Shown here in pieces: positions 35,886 to 48,568 of a DNA stretch of 64,000 nucleotides (position 1 is its first letter; the number at the start of each line of letters is the position of its first letter). Source of the stretch: Adineta ricciae (lineage: Eukaryota > Rotifera > Eurotatoria > Adinetida > Adinetidae); contig CAJNOJ010000017.1 of the NCBI GenBank assembly GCA_905250025.1, positions 372,001 to 436,000 of the forward strand. The letters run 5' to 3'. The notes below the pieces were generated by a model. It did no database searches. It was not told the DNA's origin and was given only the letters and a program-made list of their open reading frames with translations. A program made the position numbers and the translations under genes.

Positions 35886-36227
35886 ATGTGTATGAAAACT
35901 GAATGCAAAGAATGTGGCAAACCAACGTGGAAAGGTTGTGGAAAACATATCGAACAAGCTTTGAAAGATGTTCCGCAAGACGAACGGTGTAAGTGCCCAA
36001 GAGAACTACCTGAACCAACTCCTGATCTAACGAAGAACGTCGATTCGTCATTACCAACAACCACCACCGCCACAACAGAAGACATAAAAAGTGATGATCA
36101 CGCTAAAACGAACGATAATGTTGCTTCGGAGAACAAAGTCGAGGAGGCACCTGCAAAGACAAACACTGATGACGAAACCGAAAAACAAGAAGCACATAAG
36201 GAAGAAAGCCAAACAAAAGAAGATTAA
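35886..36227 (+). CDS. Small Cys-rich conserved protein with disordered acidic tail
   Basis: One exon, 113 residues. The first 40 residues are a compact Cys module: CKECGKPTWKGCGKHIEQAL followed by KDVPQDERCKCP. The CxxCGKxTWxGCGxHxxxxL pattern with a closing CxC is shared by a widespread but, to my knowledge, uncharacterised family of tiny proteins in fungi, bacteria and other eukaryotes. A zinc site is likely from the ligands. The remaining 70 residues are low-complexity Thr, Glu and Lys. An AATAAA follows near 36260. No function is assigned. Confidence 0.78.
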   Translation: MCMKTECKECGKPTWKGCGKHIEQALKDVPQDERCKCPRELPEPTPDLTKNVDSSLPTTTTATTEDIKSDDHAKTNDNVASENKVEEAPAKTNTDDETEKQEAHKEESQTKED

Positions 36228-36613
36228 ACGTACAGTTTTGTTCTTTTTTTTTCATTCATCAATAAAAACAGCAATCAGCTAGACAATTCATATCAAATTC
36301 TCTTTCTTGTCTCGCGATACGTCTCTCTCCTCTTGGGTACAACGTTTCAAGTACAAATATTTTTATCGTGTTTAACTACTTCTTACTGTCATTTGTCGTT
36401 CCATTGCTTTTTTAGAGTGCACTTGTCGAGCACCCTACACTAATTCAACCACTTATGCGTTCTGCGCAAAAAAACCAAGACAGTCCACGCGATTTTGGCA
36501 TTCCAAACATGTTATTCATTTTATCTTGTATATTATCAGTGAAATACAAATACAAGGGAAAAGAAATTATTCTAAGAATACAAACAAAACGAGAAAAAAC
36601 ATTGAAAATGTTG
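36228..36613. other. Convergent 3' flanks
   Basis: It holds the plus-strand polyadenylation signal of the small Cys-rich gene and the 3' flank of calcyphosin-2. No coding sequence seen. Confidence 0.55.
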
Positions 36614-39002
36614 TTAAATATGCCAAGTATTATTGACTAGATGGATAAAATCATCATCTTGATCAACAGCAATATTAAGTGCTTCGTAAACGTTAAGAAA
36701 CTCCGAAAAGGACACACGTGGATAGTCTAAAGCGAAACGAAACGTTTCACAGAAACGTGACCATAATTGTTCATCAGATAAATGATCTAAAGTGGAAATG
36801 AAACTATTTTCTCAAGCTCTTTTCCCATATGTCGATTTACTTTGAAGTGCAGATGGGTGACCGTAGAGATTAACGAACTTTTTCATTGTATCAATATCTG
36901 TATAGCCTGTTTTCGATGGATCTAGTTTGGCATACGCCTAGAGAGTTACAGAAATGTTTTGATCAGAAACAATTAGTATTCGCTTCGTCTTTTACTTTTA
37001 TCACTTGAGCAAAACGCCGTTCATTTAGTTCACCAAACAATAAATTGAGAAATTCATTAGCTTCACCTTGTATGGACATATGCGACCAAATATACGCAAA
37101 ATGCTTGAATTCAAAAAATGAATATCACATTTGATTGATTTTACCTTACTTACTCCTGCACTAAGATGTATTTTAAATTCATGTAGTCCGGCTAAGAGAT
37201 CTTCCTTTTCACATATACAAACCGAATCTTTGTCTTCATAACGGTCCATGTGTGCTCGTCGACGATAGTACTCAGCTAAACTTGTATACACAATCAATGT
37301 TCGATTTTTTATCTGCGGCTTGGTTAATTGATGAACATCAGCCAAATATCGTTGATGTTCGAGTTGTTCAGTGCTATACGGATGTTTGATAGCGTAGAGA
37401 ACTTCACGACGTTTCAAATCTTGTATACCATCAAGTCTAAAAAGAAAAGTTCAAGCTTTTCTTTACATATATGTGTCGAATTATTTACAATAAAATTTGT
37501 TTTTCTTGTTCATTGATAGATACAATACAGATTGTTAATTTCGTTCGGTGACGGACTGTCTCCGGTAAAGATGTTATCGATCGAGTGTCAAAATCAATCT
37601 GAGCTCCCTAAACGCAGACGAAATCAATTGAGTATTTATCTTGGCTTCAAAAGTACTTGATAGAAATCGAGTAAAGTATATGGTTGTCCCTTGTTGTAAC
37701 CCGATAAATGTATATATTGTCCTCGTGGAATCAATGGCAATGCATTTGAACTACATACAATGAAATGATTCGTGAAAGGTAAGGTAGAAAGAGAAAACAT
37801 ACCGTTTACCCAATATGCGATATTCGTATATAGCTAATGTTCTATCGAGCACGAAATAGAAGCCAAACAATTCTCGTAGCGCATCTTTGCCATCTCTAAA
37901 AAAACCGGACACAATCTGACTTGAGTAAGAATATTCAGTTTGCTTTTTTCTTTGCAAACCTAGTTAACATTCGACATGAAAAACGAATGCGTTTACTGAG
38001 CAAATTTTCTGTTAGTGATGTACTTGTTTTAACTCTAGAAATACAAAGCTTCTTTTCAAGAAATATTCAAACAGCGAAATTACCGTGTATCGTGCATACG
38101 TCTATCGAGATTTCGTCTCGGTTGCTGTTGAACAATAATCGGCTTATGCCGATCTTCTTCTTGCTCGATATCGCTTAGAACATAACGTGATAATTGATCG
38201 GACAGAACTTGGTCATCCATTAATTCCTGTTTTCGTTGTCCATTCTGCTCTTCAGCAGCTACTTTTTTCAACGAATCCTGATGATTGCCGCTCTCTAACC
38301 AGCCTAATTGGAATTGATCAATGGGAGAAGCTACTGATGGTGTGAAATTTTGACGAGGAGTCATTTCTGCTTTTCCATCTAGTATTACCGCCGGTCGAAC
38401 TGAATCAGGCAGACGTGTAGATAATGCTCGCTGAGTTCGAGATGACATGGGGCGAGCTGCTGGTAGAGGGGCAGGAATCTTTACATCCATAGCCGGAACT
38501 CGATTAGGATTCAGATCGTACTGAGTGTTTTGCTAGAAGAAAAACAAGGTGCGACTGATATGAACTTTGATTCCTTACCAGTAGATTGCCATGACGATTT
38601 GTATAGATAGCCTGTTGATGATCGAAATTTCCATACGCCCGACTTTCAGGTCGATGTGAACCTAAGCGAGCACTAGCACCACCTTGAGCTGATGGTGGTC
38701 TAAAAGTTTATTACGTTTCGATATGTTTCTGTCTACAAATATCCACATTACCTTGCTGATCCATAATATTGTTTCGCTGATAGTGGGGGTTGTCGATCAC
38801 TATCATTGACATCAGTTAGATCTAACGTTGGAATTCTAGAAGCAAAAGAAGTATTTGAACGAAACAATGTGAAAATGACTACGTACAGAGGTGCAGTTTG
38901 ATCTTTGGTGAAAGTTGCTTTCTTGCTATAATCAATTTTTTCTCCAGTAATTGGATTTGTGCTAGTTTGTTGACGACGAGCTGACGACGGACGGTAAGAC
39001 AT
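36614..39002 (-). CDS. CAPS2: Calcyphosin-2-like EF-hand protein
   Basis: Eleven exons (38887-39002, 38752-38835, 38579-38699, 38084-38532, 37803-37895, 37657-37750, 37489-37607, 37145-37436, 36996-37103, 36841-36937, 36614-36786) close at 581 residues. The first half is disordered. The conserved part starts at LFGFYFVLDRTLAIYEYRIL, then NALPLIPRGQYIHLSGYNKG and GAQIDFDTRSITSLPETVR. The EF-hand half follows: ANEFLNLLFGELNERRFAQV, AYAKLDPSKTGYTDIDTMKK, VSFSEFLNVYEALNIAVDQD. The order matches CAPS2. EF loops are weak: DPSKTGYTDID is the best, and others have lost acidic ligands. The family is linked to cilia and sperm flagella. The gene is divergent from LAMTOR1 across 732 bp. Confidence 0.91.
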
Positions 39003-39734
39003 ATTTATTCGAGTTTTCTTTCAACGATTGTTCAATCAGAGATGCGTAAACTTCTATGAATATAATCACCATTATGGCTCTATATGTCACGTTAACGCCT
39101 CTTCCGTTCGTGTGTACACAGCAGGAAATCGAACAGATGTCGTTCGTTGTACAATGAAGACCGATCATCTTTGATATAATACTCAACTCGAATCGATTCG
39201 ACAGGCTTCACATACCACATACGTAGGTCGTGTATTATCCAAGATCATGAAATGAAAATCAACTTACAGATTTATTCGACTATAGTTCATGTGAAAAAAG
39301 AAGACATTTTGCTCATATGTTATAGAATTAGCAATCCAATCTAGTATTACAAATTCGTTCCTAGCATCCATGAATTTGTAAAGAAAAGATCCGATGTGAT
39401 TTCTGAGGATATTCACTTAGTTTATTGTGGAATGTCGATCATCGTTTATCTTTATCTTATTTGTATTATTCGACATCTACCGACATCTTTCCACCCATTC
39501 AGGTTTCTTTTTTTTATCCAAGTATTTTTCAAACATGGTATCCTGTGGAGTAAACAGGAGCATCATTGCAACGATGTCATCTATTTGATTTATATTTTTA
39601 CCCCCTACTACTTTGTATTTCTATTTTTCTTTTACCTTTTGTATACGATATTATAAATTTCTCCCCGATTTCTTCTCGGCAATTACGGTATTTATTTACT
39701 CGTTTTCTACAGATACTGTTATTTATCACTGAGA
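39003..39734. promoter_or_regulatory. Divergent region between CAPS2 and LAMTOR1
   Basis: 732 bp without genes between two divergent starts. An acceptor TTTTCTACAG ends 22 bases before the LAMTOR1 start, so part of this region may be a 5'UTR intron or an outron. Confidence 0.4.
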
Positions 39735-40543
39735 ATGGGCAATATATGTCCGTGGTGTTGTAAAAACTCCGATGACACACAGTCGAATCAAAATGATAAC
39801 GAAGACTCAAATATCACCGGTTCTCAACGATCAATAATCAGATCAGAACCCACTGATCGAACGCCGTACGTAATTTTTTTAATGTCGGTCAAATCCGATC
39901 TAATCTTATTGTTCCATTATTAGATTACTGTATGACTCAAACAATCATCGTCAAAATCATCAGCCAGTAAATGCAGGTACTTTCAATCCAACGGTTACGA
40001 TAGAGCCACCTTCTCTGATAACAACTGTCGATCCACCACCACCGCCCCCTGCAGCCTATGAAAATTTTACCGATACGAAATCAGGTAAATATTTTGTTTC
40101 GATGTGCAAATAAGAAACTGCGTTTTATTGTTCGCGAGAATCCTGCAGAGAACTATAAGTCTTGCATTTTGTTTTCAGCTAAAATTCCATCAAATGAAAC
40201 GGCTGATTCGTCGATGACTATCATTGTTGATCGGATGTTGCCAGATCTCATTGACGTTGGTGGCTGGGGTGCTACTACCCATCAAGCAAACACGACCAAC
40301 ACTAATTTCAACGCACAGAATGACCAACTGAAACAAATCTTGAGTAAATCATTACAGTCAAACAGAGTATCAGTGTTATTACCAGATGCTGGTGTATCGA
40401 ATTTATCTTCATTGTTATCAAGTCGACCTATATCATCTGAGATATGTCATTTTGTGTCTCACACTGCAGGTGAATTGTCGCGATTGTTAATTGATGAAAT
40501 CAAGATCGTTCACAAGGAAGACCTCGTGGTTACATTTGAATAG
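39735..40543 (+). CDS. LAMTOR1: LAMTOR1-like Ragulator anchor protein
   Basis: Three exons (39735-39865, 39924-40084, 40179-40543) give 218 residues; vertebrate LAMTOR1 has about 161. The N-terminus MGNICPWCCK carries Gly2 for myristoylation and nearby cysteines for palmitoylation, as in LAMTOR1. The C-terminal region ends ICHFVSHTAGELSRLLIDEI...KEDLVVTFE, comparable to the family's final helix and ELVVQF end. A VDRMLPDLIDV segment corresponds to its IIDV motif. LAMTOR1 anchors Ragulator, Rag GTPases and mTORC1 to lysosomes. The extra length is a Pro-rich linker and an Asn-rich stretch in the middle. An AATAAA follows the stop at about 40555. Confidence 0.83.
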
Positions 40544-40840
40544 AACAAATCTAAAATAAAACAGTGCTTGATTTTATATGGATGTTTTTTTTTTCGTTTT
40601 TCTCTTCTTTTCTCGCTTTTTTTATTACATTGATATGCGATAGGAAAAAGCAAACGCGAACGAGTGTTTGACTGTTATTTTTGAATGTTGATTTTTTCCC
40701 TTCATTTTCTTGCCTGTTCGTATTTCATTTATTCATTGATTCGATTTCTTGATAGAGCAAAAAACCGAACAAAACACATCTGTATTTGTGTATTGTAATT
40801 AGTCACTTTTTTTTAGATACACAAACATTTAATCTCGACA

Positions 40841-42295
40841 ATGGTAACTCAATAAGGAACACAGTTTCTTATTTGTTTCTGAAATACTTCTTTTTTTCGA
40901 GGATGCTTTGGTTGCTAAGCAAGACTTACAGATGCTTTCTAGTGATAAAAGTTCTGTGACAACCGATGATGAATTTTACAACGAATTGCTACAAGCACCG
41001 TTAGAATTTCAAGATTGTCTTAGTAAGAAAAGATGAGATCGATTTGAAGAGATTTGATGGTGAAATCGTTTACTTTACTTTAGTTCCTGATCAATGTTCA
41101 AATGAATTGAAAGCTCATGAACATTTAACGCAATGTCTTCATCGACGTTATGGCTCTTATCCAGCAGTTTACATGGGTTCATTGAAAGATGCGGTAAAGG
41201 AAGCATTCAGTCCGAAAGAAATTACCGAGGTACACGCAATTTCATGTTGTTTGACAATTTCACTTCCTAATGTTGTTTTTCGTAGCGACGACCACTTATG
41301 ATTTTCATAAATAACGATAAAAGTGTATATGCGAATATATTCTGTAAACAACTGCTGTGTAATGAAAAAACCGTGGAATATTTGATGAGTAATTATATTC
41401 TTTGGGCATGGGATCTTACTCACGAGTCGAACGAGAAGAAGTAAATAAAGATTTTTATCTTTCCAAGAATAGACGAAGGAAAAAATAATTCGCGACTCAT
41501 TTTCTCCTTTGTCATCAATCAAACACACTATCAAGAACATTCGTGTGTTTACCTGATTTACATCTTTTGTTGAATGACGACAAAAGGAAAAACGCAGGTC
41601 TCTTTAGATCGTGGGCATTCTATCGAGACAATCATGAATGATAGCTTTCATCCTTTTCAGGTTGAACGACAACTGCAAAAATGCTTTTCTTTCATGGTCG
41701 ACTGAAAACCAATTTCAGGCGAGTAAAATTGACGAATATCCGTCACTATTTGCAGTTTATCGTGAAACTGATGGCAATTACGCATTCCACTATTTCGTCA
41801 AAGGTCCCAGTGAACAAGCAACTCTCGTTGACTTTTTACGTTCCTTAAGTGATTTCAAAGAGAAATTTACAAATTGTGAACAAGAATTACACAAAACGCG
41901 AGTAATTTGTTCTTGTCTGGATTGCTTCTTCTTTACTCGAGATCGTTTTCGATATTTAGGAAGAAGCCAAACAAAAGGAAATAGCATATCTACTTCTATC
42001 TCGGGATAACCATCATAGATTCCGCCATGATCAAGGTCATGATTTTCGACGTGCATTCTCAATGACACCTGATGCATATATGGAGGCCTATTTAAACGTA
42101 AAATATCCTCGATCAGCTCAACCATTGAATCACGATGGTCAAAGGATTTCGAATCCACTTTTTGCTGGTCGTAACCCCAGTGCCGAAGAAATAATGCACG
42201 CATTCGAGCAATTCGAAAGGGATTCGGATGATGCCGATGATGAAGACGATGATCGTACGCCGACAGTTTCACATCCGAAACCGAAATTCCCATGA
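40841..42295 (+). CDS. Truncated FAF1 paralogue (UAS domain only)
   Basis: Six exons (40841-40843, 40902-41022, 41084-41229, 41286-41440, 41661-41901, 41960-42295) give 333 residues. The middle is a UAS thioredoxin-like domain very close to that of the neighbouring FAF1: VPDQCSNELKAHEHLTQCLH-type start, VYMGSLKDAVKEAF, RRPLMIFINNDKSVYANIFC, NYILWAWDLTHESN. The UBA, ubiquitin-like and UBX parts of FAF1 are missing. The C-terminus is an unrelated acidic tail (FERDSDDADDEDDD) ending in KPKFP. Without UBX it should not bind p97/VCP in the usual way. The first exon would be just the ATG; this rests on the splice-site match and is an inference. Confidence 0.85.
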
Positions 42296-42488
42296 TCTGT
42301 TTATGTGTTAAAACTTTTTCGAATAATGAACAAATTCTATTTTTTTATTCTGGAGTAGTTTTCTCTAGATTATACTAATATAAAGAGTTTTTTAATTTTC
42401 TTTTATAATAACTGATGGTCGCTTCAGGGTTTTTGCCTGATTATTTTAGATTGTGAATATACTATTTATTTTGTTAAAAAAATTGAAT

Positions 42489-45400
42489 ATGAATAATGCA
42501 TCACGCGAACAGATCCTGTTTGATTTTCAGGTGAGGTGTTGACCTTTCGAATTATCAATTTCGATTCGCTGTTTCTTGTTTAGGAATGTACAGGCTTGGA
42601 AAATCTCCAGGAATGCATAGATTTTCTTGAGCAACATCAATGGAACCTTTTGGTGAGATTTTTGTTCAGCTGTCTGGAATGTTTTCACTATGTTTTGACT
42701 TTTATCTGTTGCAGAATGCTGTGCAGGCAGTGCATGATCAGATCAGTGGTGGAAATAGTACAACTAGCAGATCCACTGTACCGAAACAGACTAAAGCAGC
42801 ATCACCGTCATCTCATCGATCCACGACGACGACGATAACAACAACAACACATCAACCGGCTGCGACCAAAAAACACACTCCTCCAACTACCACCAGCTCG
42901 AAACGTAATCACAGTTCTGATGACTCAGACGATATCCGAGTGATTAAAAGTATATCAGGCTCTATGGGAACACGAAAAAAAACAGGTTTGGCGTTGTATA
43001 TTAGTCTATGGATAGTTCTAATCGCAAATCTAATCGAACTGCTCAGTTTTCATTGAAATTTTATGTTTCAGTTCGTAGTTTGAATTTCACCGTCGAATAC
43101 AAAGATCATACAGAACACATAATCATGCTGGAAGATGATACAGTTCGTACGTATTCACATCGATTCTTCGAAATAGACGCGGTATACGTATCTGCTTAGA
43201 TAAATTGCAAGTGAAGATCAGTGAAAGACTTCACGTACCTATTAGTCGACAAAAATTTTCCAATTGGACTTCGAAAACTTATGATGAACATGTAAGAATC
43301 ATACGAAGAATAAATCTCTCGAGATTAACAACGTTCTATGATTCTTATCGGACACAGATCATCATTTACTTATCGCATTCATTTAGACAATACTGAAAGA
43401 TCTTCATTTACCAAAAGATAATACTATCCATTTGATCTCCGCCACACCAGCAATGTCAAATGGTGCAAGTCGCTCATCTACATCATCGACAAGTGCTGCA
43501 CATGCCACAAAGTACGAACGGATTGCTAATGTGCATAATTCTTACTCCTTGCTTTAATTTCAGTCGAGCACAGCGTCCTCCGATCTCACCGGCGGAAAGA
43601 AATTCGATGACAACGACAAGCAATGATATTCCTATAACGGTGCTATGTGCTGATAAATCAGGCAAAAACACGCCGTACGAATTACTGATGAAACAGCATG
43701 TGACCATTGGAGAAGTTTGTTCTTATTTCTTTTTTTTCACTTTTATTCAAAATCATTTGAATTTCTTTGAATTTTTAGCTAAAGAAGGAAATTGAACGCG
43801 TTGCTCATATTCCACTTCGACAGCAAGAATGGACCGGTTTGGGTATTGCAAAAGATTCAGTAAGATGAACTATACGTATCGCTTAAATACACTGATCCTT
43901 TCCTCTTGTAGGATGAATTTCGTCGTACATCTATTAGTCGAAAGGGGCAACTTCTCGTACGTAAAGGTGAAACGACATCCCATCAGCAAACACCAGTGAT
44001 AAAACGTGATACCAAAGTAATAATGATTTTTATCATTATTAATTATCACCATGTTTCGTACGATTGAAATTCTAGCATACAACAATTGAAAGACATAAAA
44101 GTGACGATGATGTCATGGATATTGACCCAGAACTAGATTTAGAACAGTTTGATGATGATATGAGTACTGTCCCTCAATACATGTCGAGTTCAAGCACAGC
44201 CAGCAGTCTTTCATCAACTCGAGAATTACTCAGTAAGTAATTCATCCATGTAGAAAAAAGTTCTTGTCATCAATTCTTATGCATATTTTCTCTCTAGTTC
44301 CTGATCGTTGTACAGATGAAGTTATGGGACTTGAGCATTTCAATCGTGTCTTTCATGCACGATATGGTTCTACTGGACCAATACTTTACATGGGTTCATT
44401 GGAACATGCTCTTCAAGATTCCGTTAGTGCATCCCGTGACGAAGTAAGATGCTTAATTTTGATCTTACATGCCTCATCATCTCTTCGAGTTTGTAGAGAC
44501 GTCCGTTAGCTATCTATCTTCACAGTGATCGATCTGTTTGTGCGAATGTCTTTTGTGCTCAAGTATTAGCTTCTGAAACAATCGTCGAATATCTAGCAAA
44601 TAATTATCTCGTATGGGCTTGGGATGTAACAGCCGATTCTAATCGGATAAGGTATATACAAGCGAATGATTGACATCTGCTTATTAAACTACTGTTTCCC
44701 TTTAGATTATTAGATATGTTCAAACGTCACTTAGGTCCACCGTTTGCTCAACGAGTATTCAGCATGGATAAAGATGCTTATCCTCTGATACTTATTTTCA
44801 CGCGTACGCACGGTTCGTTAGAGTTGATCAATGTCATCGAAGGAAAGTGTACACCAGGTGAAGTGTTGCTTCAATTGATACAGTCACATGATGCGTTCGA
44901 CCAACAACGTGAACGCGATGCAAAAGAAGAAGCTATGCGCGAAGTACGAGAAAATTTGAAACGACAACAAGAAGATGAGTATCATCAATCGTTGCAAGCT
45001 GATAAAGCGAAAGAAGAAGCACGCTTAGCTGACGAGCAAAAGCAAAAACAAGAACGAGTTGCTCATGAAAAACGACAACAAGAACGATTGGTGAGTCGAT
45101 TCATGTTCATCGAGTTCGTTGGTATACCTAAACAATTGTTTATTTTCTAGCGAGAGCAACAGGATAGTCAAGCTCGTTTACCTTCGGAACCAGCTGAGAA
45201 CGAGCAAGGTATAACTCGATTTAAAATTCGTCTGCCGGATGATGACGGTATCCTGATGCGACGTTTCCGTGTGAAGGAGACACTCCAAGTAAGTCGAATA
45301 TGATCTTTACCTTCATTCACAGTGACCAAAACACATATTATTCCATGCAATTGTAGTCTTTATTTGATTACTTATCCAGTCAAGGACGTATGTTTGGTGA

Positions 45401-45566
45401 ATACAAACTACTGACTACATATCCCAAACGTGATGTATGTCGTCCACTTTTTCTTAGATGTTTGTTGAAAATAATTTCGTTTTAGTTAACAACACTCAAG
45501 CAATCAGATACATTTGAGACGTTAAAACTGTTTCCACAAGAACAACTTATTCTGGAACACTTGTAG
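42489..45566 (+). CDS. FAF1: FAS-associated factor 1 (UBA-UBL-UAS-UBX protein)
   Basis: About fifteen short exons, beginning 42489-42530, 42584-42652, 42715-42985 and 43072-43146 and ending with the exon that stops at 45566. A UBA domain (ILFDFQECTGLENLQECIDF, EQHQWNLL) comes first. A Thr/Ser-rich linker and two ubiquitin-like regions (VRSLNFTVEYKDHT; IPITVLCADKSGKNTPYELL) follow. The UAS domain reads VPDRCTDEVMGLEH, RRPLAIYLHSDRSVCANVFC, NYLVWAWDVT. Next is an Arg/Glu/Gln-rich coiled coil and a UBX domain (ITRFKIRLPDDDG, GEYKLLTTYPKRDLTTLKQS). FAF1 carries ubiquitinated clients to p97/VCP. It directly follows its truncated paralogue by 193 bp. AATAAA lies at 45637-45642. Confidence 0.95.
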
Positions 45567-46279
45567 TATTATTGTATAACATCGACAAACAAACACAGAT
45601 GTGTTTCTAAAAGACTTCTCTCACATGCGAAATGAAAATAAAACAATTCGAATGATCTTATCTCCATTCGTGTGTGTGTGTGTGTGTGCATATTGTAAAC
45701 CTATTTTTGAAAACCAGCTTACTCCTTTCTTTTCTACCAATAAGAATTTTTCTCATCAAGTCTTCACTCTTTGCAAATGAGAATGTTCTTTTCTTTCTTG
45801 ACGTATATCAATCGATATTTCTTTTACTCTCGATGAAAAATCGTAATATTTTTCTTTAGACAAGTTGATTCCAGCGAACCTACACAGAAATAAATCGCAA
45901 CTGTAATAACCTAGATGAAAATTTTACTTCAAAGTATTATATAAAAAGAAAGCACTATTTGTTCATTTCTATCAGTTTATTTATCTTATTATTGAAATAA
46001 GTTCATTTTCATACAAATGTACGTCGTTCATAAACACTTTTCATTGGCTCATCGATCACATTCCCGGAGTAATTACATAATTAGCTAAGATAATGAATAA
46101 ATGTATCTTACACATCAACGAAACAAGACAAGAAGAAACAAAAAAAGAAATCACTAATATTTAATAACAATAAAGAAAAGGTTCGTAGAAGAACAAGAAG
46201 AAGGGAAAAGTACGCAAATGAATGCGTGTTTAACATCAAACAATAAGAATATGTATTTGACTATTGAGAAAAGAAATGA
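45567..46279. other. Convergent 3' flanks of FAF1 and Dishevelled
   Basis: It contains the FAF1 polyadenylation signal, a GT microsatellite (45670-45689) and AT-rich sequence. No coding sequence seen. Confidence 0.55.
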
Positions 46280-48568
46280 CTAGATCGTTATTATTGAATT
46301 GTCTGTTGTACAAGTCGAATTATTATTCGGACGATGATGACTTCGTATTGTTGAAAGTGTCGCATTATTATTCGCAAGAAAGGACGAAGGTGTCATACGT
46401 ATACCACCGCTTTCACCACCTATTTAAGAGAAAACAAAATTTCCTGTTATTGGATTCAACTCTCTTAGGAATATTTATCACACGTTGGCCATCGATTCAT
46501 TTTGTGCTTTCTGTGTCAATATTAAGTGTGATAAACGCATCTTACTTGATTGACTTTTTGTTTTCTTGTTATACGATGACGTAAGTGATGAAGTTGATGC
46601 ATATAAAACTGGCACATTGTTTTTGTCGACGAAACCGTATGTTGGACGTGGAAAAGCTTCATAATTCATTGTGCTCTCACCGATAGTCAATTGTGACATT
46701 TCATTTATCTGACTGTTGTCTTCGTCATCATTATCATTGCAATGTCCAAAGACATAGTAACACGATTTACTGAAACCACGTGTTAGTATGCCTACAATTG
46801 GATGGCGAATGTAACCACGTTCAAGCAAGGCACATGCATATTCTTTGGCATCTTGTTTATCAATAAATCCATCAACATGTTTATATAACCAATGTACAAG
46901 ATCCGAGCCAAGGAAAGAATTCTTCAGAATGATTTTTAGCCATAAACGATCGCGTATATCTAGACCTGAGTGGGGTTGTTGAATAGCACGACAGATTGTT
47001 TCCATATCAGAATTACGTGTTAAATTTAAATCATAACGATATTCTATTAAAGAAAAAGGATACGTGTTGATCGGTTGTCGTTAGATCGGCAAGAATGAAT
47101 GCTTACTTTTTATACCGCTACGAGTGTTTGGCGAACTAGAAGCTGATGACGATAACGTTGAACTAGCTGGTGGTGGCGGCGAGAGTGAAGAACGTCGCCG
47201 CATGAATACGGCATTTGTCTGAGCAATCCATTGACGTGGATCAATTGGTCGTATAGGATCCTGCCGTGCATTATTGTTGTTATTCATGATTGCTTGATGT
47301 GGAAGTGGAAAATATCCATTGCTTTGATTATCATCCAAGAGACCGTAATAATCATTCCATCGTTTGGCTATAACTAATTTGATTGATCTAAAAGGTACGA
47401 TTGAATCCTTTATTTTGCACAAGAATTAACAAATGATAGAATATACTTTGCATCTTTGACGGTTTCTCGTAATAACCGTACGGCATCACTGTTTGATATA
47501 TGCTCAAAACTGATATCGTTCATCTGTAGAATCATATCACCTGGTTGAATACGACCGTCTGCATCTACAGCACCTCTGAAAAGAAAATATTTAAACATAT
47601 GCTAGATACACACAAAACCTACCCTTTCATAATTGACCCCACAATAATTCCACCCTCAGATTCTCCAACTACGGTCATACCAAGGTATTTAATGCGTTCT
47701 AAATCGTACGAATACTTATGAATTGTTCACTATCAATGGCTCGTAAACGTACCTAAACTTAAAACAACGGTAACAACATCCATTGAAATTGTTGAGTCCG
47801 TCATACTGCTCATTGATGAAGCCTTGAAACAAGAAAAGATAACAATCCTAAAATATTTGAAAATTTCAATCGATTTACTCGTTCTCGGCGCTGATGATGA
47901 TGATGATGCTGTTGATGTCTTCGTCGTCGTCGTGCTCGACGATAATTACTACTAGCATCTGTTGTATTAGTTGTTTCTGTAATCGATGAAAATCTACAGA
48001 TGAATGAACTTATCAATAGCTCTGTTCTTCTTTTAACAAGTATCCTTTACCGATCATCATCATGATCCAGTTGACTTGCAGTGTCTGTCATTTCTGAAGC
48101 ACTTGTATCACTAGTGAATAGTGAATCGTCCTGTTGACGATGCCGTCTTCGATAGCTCGTATTAACTGTTGTAGTTGTTATGTCATTCGTCGTGTCCTGT
48201 GCTAAAACAGCTGGCATTAGCCAGGCAGCAATACGGCCATTAGCTGAGGGTAAGATTTGCTGTCGATCAGTGATCTCCTCTCGAATAACGCCGAGAACAG
48301 GATCAATCGATTTAAAAAAGTATTTATAATTCCGCGTATATGGTTTTGGAATAACGTCAAGAAAATCATCGAGTGTAATCGACGTCGATGATTTATTTAA
48401 CTTGATCGAAAATGGCTCATTCGCATCATCTCGATTACTCTCAATATAGATAAAGATTTTCGTCGCTGAATTTGTCGTACTGCTATTCAGTGTATTAGAA
48501 GATGATGGAGGCAGAGATGAACTCGATGAGGTTGCTGTTGATAACGTTTGTGGACAAATTTGAGACAT
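46280..48568 (-). CDS. DVL: Dishevelled
   Basis: Eight exons (48051-48568, 47879-47993, 47753-47822, 47623-47698, 47447-47575, 47107-47387, 46546-47043, 46280-46419) close at 608 residues. A DIX domain spans about residues 36-118 (TKIFIYIE; PKPYTRNYKYFFKSIDPVLG). A basic His-rich linker (RRARRRRRHQQHHHHHQRRE) follows. The PDZ domain reads VVTVVLSLERIKYLGMTVVG, GGIIVGSIMKGGAVDADGRI, QPGDMILQMND. The DEP domain reads ICRAIQQPHSGLDIRDRLWL, FLGSDLVHWL, YACALLERGYI. Dishevelled relays Wnt signals from Frizzled to beta-catenin and planar polarity branches. The C-terminus is short and Asn/Thr-rich compared with vertebrates. An acceptor TTTCTAG directly abuts the start codon. Confidence 0.96.

Noticed and set aside
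41790-42293. 167-codon minus-strand frame
   Set aside because: Antisense to the last exons of the FAF1 paralogue, with no domain of its own.
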